In this document: piece after piece, positions 50,193-59,643 of the stretch
How positions within the stretch are numbered: the stretch's first letter is position 1
Layout of the letters: each line of letters starts with the position of its first letter
DNA from: Massilia agri
GTDB taxonomy: Bacteria; Pseudomonadota; Gammaproteobacteria; Burkholderiales; Burkholderiaceae_D
Length of the DNA stretch: 64,000 bases
Direction of reading: 5' to 3'
NCBI RefSeq assembly: GCF_024753255.1
Contig: NZ_JANUHA010000007.1
Location: 186,001 to 250,000 of the forward strand
Program-made: the position numbers and the translations under genes
Notes under the pieces: generated by a model
Told to the model about the DNA's origin: nothing
Seen by the model: the letters and a program-made list of their open reading frames with translations, nothing else
Database searches by the model: none

Positions 50193-50195
50193 GCC

Positions 50196-51161
50196 ATGGA
50201 AGACTTCCAGTTCGCCAGCATCATCGTCTCCACCATCCGCAACGCCCCGGTCCTGATCTTCGCGGCCATGGCCGGCCTGTTCGCCGAACGCAGCGGCGTG
50301 GTCGACATCGGCCTCGAGGGCAAGATCCTCGCCTCGGCCTTCGTGTCGGCCGGCGTCGCCTACACCTACCAGGACCCGTGGATCGGCATCGCCGCCGGCA
50401 TCCTCGTGTCCATGGCCCTCGCCCTGGTGCAGGCCTTCGTCTCGATCACCCAGAAGGGCAACCAGCTGGTCGCGGGCATCGCGATCAACATCGCCATGAG
50501 CGGCCTGACCTTCGTGGTGGCGCAGTACTTCTTCCAGCAGGGCGGCCGCACGCCCGACCTGGGCGAAGCGCGCCTGACCGATGTGGTCCTGCCGGGCACC
50601 GCGGCGGTCGCGGACATTCCCTTCATCGGCTGGCTGTACGGCCACCTGATCGGCGGCCACTCGGTGCTGGTCTACCTCGCCTTCCTGCTGCTGCCGGTCG
50701 TGCACTGGGTCCTGTTCCACAGCCGCTTCGGCCTGCGCCTGCGCGCCTGCGGCGAGAACCCCCATGCGGCCGATGCGGCCGGCGTGTCGGTGCAGCGCAC
50801 CCGCTACACCGCCATGCTGATCGCCGGCGTGCTGTGCTCCTTCTCGGGCGCCTACCTGTCGGTCGTCCAGAGCGGCTTCTTCCTGCGCGACATGTCGGCC
50901 GGCGCCGGCTACCTGGCGCTGACCGCCCTGGTCTTCGGCAACTGGCGTCCGGTGCACACCGTGCTGGGCTGCCTGATGTTCGCCTTCTTCCAGGCGGTGC
51001 AGATCCAGATCGAAGGCGTCGACCTGCCGGTCGTGGGCCGCATCCCGGGCTCGCTGATCCAGATGATTCCGTATGTGGTGACCGTGGTCGTGCTGGCGGG
51101 CCTGATGGCCAAGTCGGTGGCGCCGAAGGCGCTGGGCAAGCCCTTCGTGAAATCGCGCTGA
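50196..51161 (+). CDS. ABC transporter permease 2 of the nucleoside importer (NupQ-like)
   Basis: 321 residues, about eight to nine membrane helices, BPD_transp_2 type. N-terminal [60 protein letters not shown] and RACGENPHAADAAGVSV are characteristic of the shorter second subunit. Last gene of the importer operon; a strong terminator follows 20 bases after the stop. Together the four genes should import the nucleosides that the deo, psu and purine enzymes of the window consume. Confidence 0.94.
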   Translation: MEDFQFASIIVSTIRNAPVLIFAAMAGLFAERSGVVDIGLEGKILASAFVSAGVAYTYQDPWIGIAAGILVSMALALVQAFVSITQKGNQLVAGIAINIAMSGLTFVVAQYFFQQGGRTPDLGEARLTDVVLPGTAAVADIPFIGWLYGHLIGGHSVLVYLAFLLLPVVHWVLFHSRFGLRLRACGENPHAADAAGVSVQRTRYTAMLIAGVLCSFSGAYLSVVQSGFFLRDMSAGAGYLALTALVFGNWRPVHTVLGCLMFAFFQAVQIQIEGVDLPVVGRIPGSLIQMIPYVVTVVVLAGLMAKSVAPKALGKPFVKSR

Positions 51162-51181
51162 TTGTTTCCCCTCACAAAGCA

Positions 51182-51213
51182 AATGGCCTGCATTTCTGCA
51201 GGCCATTTTTTTT
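51182..51213 (+). terminator. Strong intrinsic terminator of the nucleoside importer operon
   Basis: A 10-bp perfect stem (ATGGCCTGCA / TGCAGGCCAT) with a 4-nt loop, followed by eight T. It is also A-rich on its 5' side, so it could work weakly in the reverse direction. Confidence 0.92.
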
Positions 51214-51364
51214 GCCCCAAGCCACCGACTATTGCACAATTTGTGAGCAAATGTGACGACCGTAAGCGTTTGTAATGATGGTCAACAGGCATCGACACCA
51301 CCCCGTTGAAGAGCCAGGTGACACGATAACGTACGCCAGAAACTGACCAGAAAGGATTCATCAC

Positions 51365-51718
51365 ATGAAGCACATTGCTACCCTGATCCTCGCCCTGTCC
51401 GCCGCGTCGGCATTCGCCCAGACCACCACCCCGGCAACGCCCGCTACCCCGGCAACGCCAGCAAGCCCGGCCACCTCGGCAACCCCGACCAGCCCGGTCC
51501 CGCCGGTAACCGATACCACGACAACCGCCGCCACCCCGGACACCTCGACCACCAGCGGCGGCACCGGCGCCACGTCGGCAACCGCGGCGTCACCGGCAAC
51601 CCCGGCCACCGCGGCCACCCCGGCAACTCCGGCCAGCGCCGCCGACAAGACCGACACCAAGCAGGCCAAGAAGGACAAGAAGTCGGCGCACAAGGACAGC
51701 AAGGACAGCGGCAAGTAA
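51365..51718 (+). CDS. Exported low-complexity Ala/Thr/Pro protein with Lys-rich tail
   Basis: 117 residues; AAGGA eight bases before the ATG. The signal peptide MKHIATLILALSAASAFA is followed by ~75 residues built from ATP/TPATPA-type tripeptides with Ser and Gly, and a ~22-residue basic tail (KTDTKQAKKDKKSAHKD). No globular domain. The pattern recalls acid-shock (Asr-like) and other exported, unfolded envelope proteins. Its many near-identical ACCCCGGC-type units make the gene prone to length change. A hairpin (51738-51755) follows, between it and the convergent MipA gene. Function not known. Confidence 0.7.
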   Translation: MKHIATLILALSAASAFAQTTTPATPATPATPASPATSATPTSPVPPVTDTTTTAATPDTSTTSGGTGATSATAASPATPATAATPATPASAADKTDTKQAKKDKKSAHKDSKDSGK

Positions 51719-51755
51719 GCAGCAGATGAGCCGTCCTGCCGGGTGAACGCCCGGC

Positions 51756-52616
51756 TTACATCAGCGCCGGGTCGACGGTTTCCCCTCCGTTGGCCCGGCG
51801 GCTTGAGCGCTTGAAGGTCCACATCACGCCCACCCCACCCGATACGCCGCTGTCCTTCACATGCAGCGGGCTGTCGCGGTTCGCCGCTCCCTTGAAACTC
51901 TCGTAGCGCACATAGCCGAACAGGCGCACATCCTCGTTGATGCGGCGCGAGCCGAACAGGCCCAGGCGCGTCGCGATCAGGCCCGATTCCGCCGTGTAGG
52001 CCGCCCGCGTCGCGGTCGCATACTGCGGCGCCACTTCGTAGAAATGGCGGTTGATGCGGCGGTCTCCCAGCACCACCGACAGGTTCGTCTCGAGCGTCCA
52101 CACGCCGCGCTCGCCCGCCATCTCGTAGGCCAGGCGCGGCTCGAAGGTAGTGCCGCGCACATGCAGGCCGCTCCTCGCTTCGATCACCGCGCGCAGGGGC
52201 AGCTCGGCGCGGATGCGGCGATTGTTCCCCAGGTCCGCCAGGCGCAGCTTCAGGCGCGGGCCGAATTCCAGCAGGGGTCCCAGGTCCGGCATGCCGGCGC
52301 GCTCGTCGACGTCGTCCGAATCCGAGGGCAAGGCGCCGGCGAAGCCGATGTCGAATTCCGCCCGGTCCGAACTGAACAGGCGCGCATTGATGCCGGAACG
52401 GTCGGCGCGCAGGATCTTGCCGCGGTAGACGATGTTCGGGAAGGCCAGCACGCGGTTTTCGCGTTCGTCCGCGCCGGGATAGGATGGCGTCGAGAGGCCG
52501 GCGGCGCCGAGGCCGAATTCCCATAGCGGGAGATTGGCTTCGGGATTACTTTGGGCGTGGGCGGCGGCAGATAGAAGGAGGCAGGCGGCGCAGGCGGCCT
52601 TGATGAGAGTGGTCAT
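51756..52616 (-). CDS. MipA/OmpV family outer-membrane protein
   Basis: 286 residues from MTTLIKAACAACLL; an earlier in-frame Met exists, but the signal peptide (ending SAAAHAQ) begins here. MipA/OmpV hallmarks: WEFGLGAAGLSTPSYPGADE, a strand pattern through NIVYRGKILRADRSGINARL in part, LEFGPRLKLRLADLG, and a C-terminal barrel (VSGGVGVMWTFKR). The final ~18 residues extend beyond the last strand, an unusual end for a barrel protein. Members act as a scaffold for murein enzymes or as outer-membrane pores. It is probably not linked to the nuclease gene, which ends in its own terminator. Confidence 0.88.
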   Translation of the reverse strand: MTTLIKAACAACLLLSAAAHAQSNPEANLPLWEFGLGAAGLSTPSYPGADERENRVLAFPNIVYRGKILRADRSGINARLFSSDRAEFDIGFAGALPSDSDDVDERAGMPDLGPLLEFGPRLKLRLADLGNNRRIRAELPLRAVIEARSGLHVRGTTFEPRLAYEMAGERGVWTLETNLSVVLGDRRINRHFYEVAPQYATATRAAYTAESGLIATRLGLFGSRRINEDVRLFGYVRYESFKGAANRDSPLHVKDSGVSGGVGVMWTFKRSSRRANGGETVDPALM

Positions 52617-52680
52617 GGTTTTCTTGTCCGGTTCAGGTGAACGCGATTCTATGCCAAGTCCGCAGCGCCGGCGCAGAAAC

Positions 52681-52704
52681 AAAAAACCCCGCCGAAGCGG
52701 GGTT
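52681..52704 (-). terminator. Intrinsic terminator of the nuclease transcript
   Basis: On the minus strand, AACCCCGC TTCG GCGGGGTT, an 8-bp stem with a stable TTCG loop, runs into six U. It is 21 bases beyond the S1/P1 nuclease stop. Confidence 0.92.
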
Positions 52705-52725
52705 GTCATGCGTGAGGACGGGCGA

Positions 52726-53787
52726 TCACGCCTTGTCGGGGAAGATCGCCTGCAGGATGGCGGCCAGGTTGTAGCCGCCCTTGATCAGCTGGGTCCGGGC
52801 GATCGCCGAGCTCGGCACCGGATAGTTCTGCGGCACTTCCAGCGAGAAGGTGTAGTAGGTCTCGCCCTTCTTGCTGGTCTGCTGGGTGAGCTTGCCCGGC
52901 ACTACGTCTGCATAGGCCAGCTTGGCCGCGACCAGGGCGTCGTCCGCCCACTGGTAAGGCCAGGTGATCGGGTCGCCCGATGCCTTCGCGACCTGCGGGT
53001 TGCCGGCGATGGCGACCTCGGCGAACTGGGCCGGGGTCCTGGTCTTGATGCGGCGGAAGGCGTAGTCGACGGTGGTGCTGTCCCAGTAGGAGTGGAAGGG
53101 TTTCGTGAGCGCCTTGGGCACGCCTTCGCGCACCGGAACCGGTTCGCCCGGGCCGATCAGGCCGTCGGCCAGCGCGGACACCTTGGCGTCGTCCAGCAGC
53201 AGGTTGTTGCCGCCGCGCGAATCGAAGATCGCGGTCTCGTCGACTTCCGCATGGGTCTTCGGCACCACGAACTTGCCTTCTTTTGAGACGAAGGCCGCGC
53301 CCACGTGCAGGGGCTGGTGGATGTCGCCGGCGAAGTGGGTCAGGAGGATCAGCGCCTGGCGCTTGGTGAACTTGTGCGGGTTCAGCGCGGGGTCGGTCTT
53401 CCCTTGCAGGACGGCGATGCACTGCTTCAGCGTCTGGACGATGTCCACGTCCGCCGTGCCGACGCCATGGTCATGATACTTGTGTAACTGGAACGGCACG
53501 TCGGTGTAGTGGTACGCGCTGTGCTTCGGGTTGCCGCTGACGTAGTCGACCATCTCCTGGGTCTGCGGGCCGCAATAGGTGCCCTTGACGCAGTCGGCCC
53601 AGTTGGCGATCGACTCGAGCGTTTCGCCCGGCAACAGCAAGGCCTGGATCTGCTTCTGCGCATTGCTGCCCTTGAGCAGCTTGTCGGCGATGGCGCCGAC
53701 CGCCTTGTGGCCGTCACGGCCCCAGGCCGCGGCGTCGAACGATGCGAAGGCGCTCGTCAGCGCGAGCACGCATGCCAGTTTTTTCAT
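52726..53787 (-). CDS. S1/P1-type nuclease, exported
   Basis: 353 residues. The signal peptide is cut before Trp22, so the mature chain begins WGRDGH; the new N-terminal Trp and His27 are zinc ligands, as in P1 nuclease. More ligands lie in NWADCVK, AYHYTDVPF, and THFAGDIHQPLHVG. S1/P1 enzymes cut single-stranded DNA and RNA to 5'-nucleotides and remove 3'-phosphates. The gene starts 24 bp after the 5'-nucleotidase stop, so both are likely on one transcript and act in sequence in the periplasm: nucleic acid to nucleotide to nucleoside. Confidence 0.93.
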   Translation of the reverse strand: MKKLACVLALTSAFASFDAAAWGRDGHKAVGAIADKLLKGSNAQKQIQALLLPGETLESIANWADCVKGTYCGPQTQEMVDYVSGNPKHSAYHYTDVPFQLHKYHDHGVGTADVDIVQTLKQCIAVLQGKTDPALNPHKFTKRQALILLTHFAGDIHQPLHVGAAFVSKEGKFVVPKTHAEVDETAIFDSRGGNNLLLDDAKVSALADGLIGPGEPVPVREGVPKALTKPFHSYWDSTTVDYAFRRIKTRTPAQFAEVAIAGNPQVAKASGDPITWPYQWADDALVAAKLAYADVVPGKLTQQTSKKGETYYTFSLEVPQNYPVPSSAIARTQLIKGGYNLAAILQAIFPDKA

Positions 53788-53811
53788 GTAATCCCCTGGT
53801 GTGAAAAGCGT

Positions 53812-55491
<1,680 letters not shown>

Positions 55492-55604
55492 GGAGTGTTC
55501 TCGGTTTTCTGGACGGGAGGCTCGTCGAGCCCGTCCGCATTATGGCATCAGCCCTGGGCGCCCGCCATCTTTACGGCGGGCCGGCTCAAGGGCCTTCACC
55601 CAAT

Positions 55605-55632
55605 AAAAAACGGCCGGTGTCGCCACCGGCCG
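55605..55632 (-). terminator. Intrinsic terminator after the Oar-like receptor gene
   Basis: On the minus strand a 9-bp GC-rich stem (CGGCCGGTG / CACCGGCCG) with a 4-nt loop is followed by six U. It lies about 40 bases beyond the receptor stop. The 5'-nucleotidase gene downstream therefore needs its own promoter or read-through. Confidence 0.92.
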
Positions 55633-55672
55633 TCTCGTGTCTCAGCGCATCAACGCTTTGACGAAGTCGAAC

Positions 55673-58600
55673 TTAGAACTCGTAGCGAGCGGTCACCTGG
55701 ACTGCCCACGACGATTCACCCTTGTTCTGCTTCAGGGTGTAGAACTCGACCTGGTCACGCACCTGGTAGACGTACTTGCCGTCTTGCATACCAGCGTACT
55801 CGACGATGTCACGCGAGTTCGCGCCGCCGCTGCTGAAGAAGCCGACTTCTTCGATACGGCCCCAACGCTTGTTGAGCATGTTGCCAACGTTCATGAAGTC
55901 GAACACCAGCGCGCCCTTGTGACCCTTGAACAGGCCCGGGATCTCTTGCTGGATACGCATGTCGATGCTGTTGGTCCATGGCGAGAAGCCCGAGTTACGC
56001 TCGACCACGCCGCCCTTGGCTGCGCGCAGGTCCTTGTGCTGTTCGACGACATCCCAGAAGCGCTGCTCGTTGACGCGGCTGGTCGCGGTGTCGCCCTTGA
56101 AGATGACTTCGCCCGAACCGAAGGCGCTCGGCACGTACATCAGGTCGTTCGCCTGGACGCCGTCACCGTTCATGTCGTTGCGGTAGGTCCAGCTGTACGG
56201 CTTGCCGCGACGGCCTTCATAGAAGGCGCCGAAGATCGTCTTGTAGGTGCCGAAGAAGGCCTTTTCCCAGCTCAGCGAGGCGCTGACACGGTCCTTCACC
56301 AGGTAAGCCGAGTTTGCGTCGACGTCTTCGTTCGGATTGAAGATCGAGCGGCCGCGGAAGTTCGAGCCCGAGGTCGAATTGCCGGCGTTGCTGACTTCGG
56401 TCGCGTCGGTGTAGGTGTAGGCCAGCGACCAGCGCAGGCCACGCGAACGGCTGTTGCTCAGCTGGACAGTTGCGGTGTTGCCGCCGCCCTTGTCGGTGCC
56501 TGCGACCGCGATCACGTCGCCGAAGGCGCGATTGGCCAGTGCGCGCGAACGGTGACCCGAGCAGGCGCCCGAGGTGCTGAAGCTGCCGCTCGAGGTCGAG
56601 CAGGCGACGTTGTAGCCGGTCTCGGTCCAGAACATCTGGCGGCCGTCCGGACCGATGCGGGTCGGAGCGCCCAGGTTCAGGTTCTGGAAGTAGACGCCGT
56701 TCTTGACGTCGGTGCGCATGTACTCGAGGCTCACGACCATGCCGTACCACGGCAGTTCATGCTCGACCGCCAGGTTGGCCTTCCAGACCGACGGCTGGCT
56801 CACGCCAGGCAGGATCAGGTCGACGTTGGCCGCCGGGGTCACGCCGTTGATCGCGCGCTGGTTGTACGGATCCGGGCTGAAGACGCTGTTGTCCGCTGCG
56901 CAGGCCGCGTAGCCGGCGATGCCGCAACCGGCCGTGGTGGTGACCAGGCCGTTGTTGGCGAACGGGTTGCCCAGCCAGACGTTCAGCGCCGAACCTGCGA
57001 ACAGGCCGATGCCGCCGCGGATCTGGGTCGCGCGCTTGGTGTCCAGGCGGTAGTTGAAGCCGAAGCGCGGCTGGATCAGGTCGTCGCCATCGATGGTGGT
57101 GGTGTTGTCGACACCGAAGCCGCCGGTTTCCGCGACGATGTTTCGCGGGTTCGTGTTGTAGACGCCCGCCACTTTCGGGGCAGCCACTGCGGCGTTACGC
57201 AGCGGAACGTCGCTGGTCGACGCGCGATCGTAGCGAATGCCGGCGGTCAGCTTCAGGTTGCGGTTGATCGACCAGGTGTCCTGGATGAACAGGCCGGTGT
57301 TGGCCAGGGTCCAGTCGGCGGTGGCGTCGCGCAGCGAACGGCCTTGCTGTGCCAGCTGGGCCTGGTATTCGAAGGCGCGGCCGCGCTCGAAGTTTTCCAG
57401 CACCGCTTTCTCGACCACATCGGCCGAGTCGCACTTCACATTGGCCGCGAAGTTGTAGGTGTAGGTCGAGGTCGAGTCGACGCAGTTGAACTCGTAGACG
57501 CCGAAGACGTTCTGCAGGTAGGAGTTGTACATGCTGTTGCGCATGTAGTCCGCGCCGAACTTGACTTCGTGGTCGCCCTTGAGCCAGGTGGCGCCGACGT
57601 AGGCGTCCCAGGTCGTGGTGTCGAGTTCGTTCATCTGGCGGCTGCGCTCGGTACCGAAGTTCAGGCTACGCTCGCTGCGGCTGGTGCCGGCCGGCGCGCC
57701 CGCAGGCAGCTGGCCCGGGAATGCCAGGGCGATCGACGGCAGGGTCGAACCGTTCAGGTGGGTCTTGCCGCTGTCGCGGCGCGACAGTTTCAGTTCGGTC
57801 GAGAAGTCCGGGGTCCAGTCGCTGAACAGCTGGGCGACCGAGGATTCGAATTTCTTGTTCTCCGAGTACAGGTAGGAGGTCAGCGACAGCGAGCTGGCGC
57901 TGAAGCTCGGGAAGAATGGCTCGACCTGGTCGGTCTTCTGCCAGCGGAAGCTTGCGCGGTGATTGTCGTTGATGTTCCAGTCGACTTTCAGCAGGCGGTC
58001 TTCGACTTTCTGTTCGGCGCCGCTCGGGATGTTGCTGCTGCCGATGTCCATGCCGTACTTGGTCTTGGCGATGTTCTGGATGGCCGCGATGGTTTCCGGA
58101 CGGATGCCGACGTTGGTCAGGCTGCTGCCGATCGGGCCATAGGACACGCCGTCCTTCGAGCTGCTCGAATTCTCGGCGCTGACGAACACGAACAGCTTGT
58201 CCTTGATCAGCGGGCCGCCCAGGGTCACACCGCTGGTCTTTTCCTTGAATTCAGGCGCTTCGTAGTAGGTGTCGCTGCTGGCGTTGTAGCGCTTGCCGAC
58301 CATGCGGTCGTCGCGGTACACGTGGTACACGCTGCCGTGCCATTCGTTGGTGCCCGACTTGGTGACGGCGTTGATGTTGGCGCCGGTGTAGCCCTTCTGG
58401 GTCACGTCGTAGTTCGAGATGTTGACCTGCACCGACTGGATTGCGTCGATCGAGATCGGCTGGCGCGCGGTCGGCAGGCCGTTCGATTCCAGGCCGAAGG
58501 TGTCGGTGATCGACACGCCGTCGATGGTGATCGAGTTGAAGCGCGAGTTCTGGCCGGCGGCCGAGATTTCGCCGCGATCCTTGTCGGTCTGCGACAGGCG

Positions 58601-59095
58601 CGGGTCCTGGCGGGCGTAGTCGGCCAGCGAACGGGCGATCGACGCCTGGGCCACCAGTTCGGCGCGGCCGATGTTGGTGCCCGAACCCATGTTGCTGCTG
58701 TTGAACTTGTTCGACTGTGCCTGGCCGGTCACGTTGACGACCGCCACCTTCTGGCCCAGGGTGCCGTCCACATTGGAGGTTTCCGCCAGGTTGGTGTAGA
58801 CGTTGTTGATGGTTTCAACCGTGCCGTCCTTGCTCATCGTGATCGTGAACGGACCGCCGACGCGCAGGCCGCGTGCGACGTAACGGCCTTCCGCATCGGT
58901 CGTGACCGTGCTGACAGAACCCGACTCGGCGTGGCGGATGACAACCTGCGCGCCTGCGACCGGCTTGCCGTCCGGGCCGGCAACGCGGCCGCTGACGGCG
59001 GAAGTGGTGTTCTGTGCGACAGCCGGCGCAGCCGACAGCACAATCGACAAAGCCAGCGCCAGCTTGGTCAGCCGGATCTGTTTGTGAGTGATCAT
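55673..59095 (-). CDS. TonB-dependent receptor, Oar-like, with N-terminal carboxypeptidase-regulatory domain
   Basis: 1140 residues. The signal peptide ends near AAPAVAQ. Residues ~30-110 are a CarboxypepD_reg beta-sandwich (SAVSGRVAGPDGKPVAGAQV, GRYVARGLRVGGPFTI). The plug (about 115-260) includes NSRFNSITIDGVSI, TARQPISIDAIQSVQV and GANINAVTKSGTNEWHG. A very long barrel ends in VQVTARYEF with the terminal Phe. Oar-type receptors in Xanthomonas, Caulobacter and Massilia import or export large substrates. Neighbours (nuclease, nucleotidase, exported adenosine deaminase) suggest nucleic-acid fragments, which is inference. It has its own terminator and a long AT-rich promoter region. Confidence 0.93.
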   Translation of the reverse strand: MITHKQIRLTKLALALSIVLSAAPAVAQNTTSAVSGRVAGPDGKPVAGAQVVIRHAESGSVSTVTTDAEGRYVARGLRVGGPFTITMSKDGTVETINNVYTNLAETSNVDGTLGQKVAVVNVTGQAQSNKFNSSNMGSGTNIGRAELVAQASIARSLADYARQDPRLSQTDKDRGEISAAGQNSRFNSITIDGVSITDTFGLESNGLPTARQPISIDAIQSVQVNISNYDVTQKGYTGANINAVTKSGTNEWHGSVYHVYRDDRMVGKRYNASSDTYYEAPEFKEKTSGVTLGGPLIKDKLFVFVSAENSSSSKDGVSYGPIGSSLTNVGIRPETIAAIQNIAKTKYGMDIGSSNIPSGAEQKVEDRLLKVDWNINDNHRASFRWQKTDQVEPFFPSFSASSLSLTSYLYSENKKFESSVAQLFSDWTPDFSTELKLSRRDSGKTHLNGSTLPSIALAFPGQLPAGAPAGTSRSERSLNFGTERSRQMNELDTTTWDAYVGATWLKGDHEVKFGADYMRNSMYNSYLQNVFGVYEFNCVDSTSTYTYNFAANVKCDSADVVEKAVLENFERGRAFEYQAQLAQQGRSLRDATADWTLANTGLFIQDTWSINRNLKLTAGIRYDRASTSDVPLRNAAVAAPKVAGVYNTNPRNIVAETGGFGVDNTTTIDGDDLIQPRFGFNYRLDTKRATQIRGGIGLFAGSALNVWLGNPFANNGLVTTTAGCGIAGYAACAADNSVFSPDPYNQRAINGVTPAANVDLILPGVSQPSVWKANLAVEHELPWYGMVVSLEYMRTDVKNGVYFQNLNLGAPTRIGPDGRQMFWTETGYNVACSTSSGSFSTSGACSGHRSRALANRAFGDVIAVAGTDKGGGNTATVQLSNSRSRGLRWSLAYTYTDATEVSNAGNSTSGSNFRGRSIFNPNEDVDANSAYLVKDRVSASLSWEKAFFGTYKTIFGAFYEGRRGKPYSWTYRNDMNGDGVQANDLMYVPSAFGSGEVIFKGDTATSRVNEQRFWDVVEQHKDLRAAKGGVVERNSGFSPWTNSIDMRIQQEIPGLFKGHKGALVFDFMNVGNMLNKRWGRIEEVGFFSSGGANSRDIVEYAGMQDGKYVYQVRDQVEFYTLKQNKGESSWAVQVTARYEF

Positions 59096-59337
59096 TGTTA
59101 AAACCCCAAAATAGACTTAATAGTTATTGGACGCCGGGAGACGTCCCTCTTCACAAGTACTGCAACCCTGGTTGCCGGAAGCGGCATCGCCGGCTGCCTT
59201 GATGAACCGGGCGATTGTAGATATGAAATCTTTCATCGCAGTTACAGGCGGCCATGGAAAAACTTCAAGCATATTTGTTAACACCAATAAATATGCAGGA
59301 GCCCATACCAGCCCGACAAATACGTTTTTCCATGCGT

Positions 59338-59360
59338 ATTTATAGGCAGAGCCTATAAAT
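59338..59360. repeat. Perfect inverted repeat upstream of the Oar-like receptor
   Basis: Arms ATTTATAGGC and GCCTATAAAT (10 bp each, no mismatch) around AGA, about 243 bp ahead of the receptor ATG. The A/T-rich outer arms and short spacer fit a protein-binding site better than a terminator. Confidence 0.5.
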
Positions 59361-59493
59361 CGGTCGAAAAACGGGGGATGAAGGGGCTGAAAGGCGATGG
59401 TTCCGGGCAAAATCACAAGGCGCGATTATACGGAAGGCATTCTTCTATGAAATATTTAGAGATGTTTTTTCGGAAAAGCGCGCGAAGGGCCGG

Positions 59494-59523
59494 AATTTTT
59501 GTGGCAAGTTGGCCACAAAAATT
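59494..59523. repeat. Perfect 12-bp inverted repeat near the adenosine deaminase end
   Basis: Arms AATTTTTGTGGC and GCCACAAAAATT with a 6-nt loop. The flanking T5/A5 lie inside the stem, so it could fold on both strands and act as a bidirectional terminator for the deaminase transcript (stop at 59644), or be an operator for the receptor promoter. Confidence 0.5.
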
Positions 59524-59643
59524 ATATGAAAACTAATTTTCCGAGTGTTTGCGTTTACCCAAGAAGAAGCAAACGCAGGACGGCAAGCTTGCCTTGCCGC
59601 CCGTATTGACAGGATTTCCGGCCTCGGCGAGCCGGTCCGCGGA

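Larger units (their letters stand above)
59096..59643. other. AT-rich non-coding gap upstream of the Oar-like receptor
   Basis: 548 bp between the starts/ends of two minus-strand genes; I see no convincing gene. It is much richer in A/T than the rest of the window from 59210 to 59570 and holds two perfect inverted repeats (59338-59360 and 59494-59523) and a palindrome GGCAAGCTTGCC at 59582-59593, the last 50 bases past the adenosine deaminase stop. It most likely contains the receptor promoter, its control sites and the end of the deaminase transcript. Confidence 0.6.

Noticed and set aside
49020..51239. A 739-codon minus-strand frame over the ABC permease genes
   Set aside because: Composition (His, Gln, Asp, Arg) mirrors the antisense of membrane helices; the plus strand has two complete permeases with a proper terminator.
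51401..51660. The repetitive ACC-CCG-GCA-type stretch as a CRISPR-like or satellite array
   Set aside because: The units are codon repeats inside a signal-peptide-bearing reading frame, with no constant spacer or direct repeat of CRISPR length.
55637..59101. A 1154-codon open frame on the plus strand opposite the Oar-like receptor
   Set aside because: It is an antisense shadow produced by high-GC codon bias. Its translation is a His/Val/Arg/Asp-rich string with no motif, while the minus strand has a full TonB receptor with signal peptide and terminal Phe.
59117..59416. A 99-codon minus-strand frame in the receptor promoter region
   Set aside because: No ribosome site and no family; it spans the inverted repeat and AT-rich promoter DNA and its codon use is unlike the neighbours.
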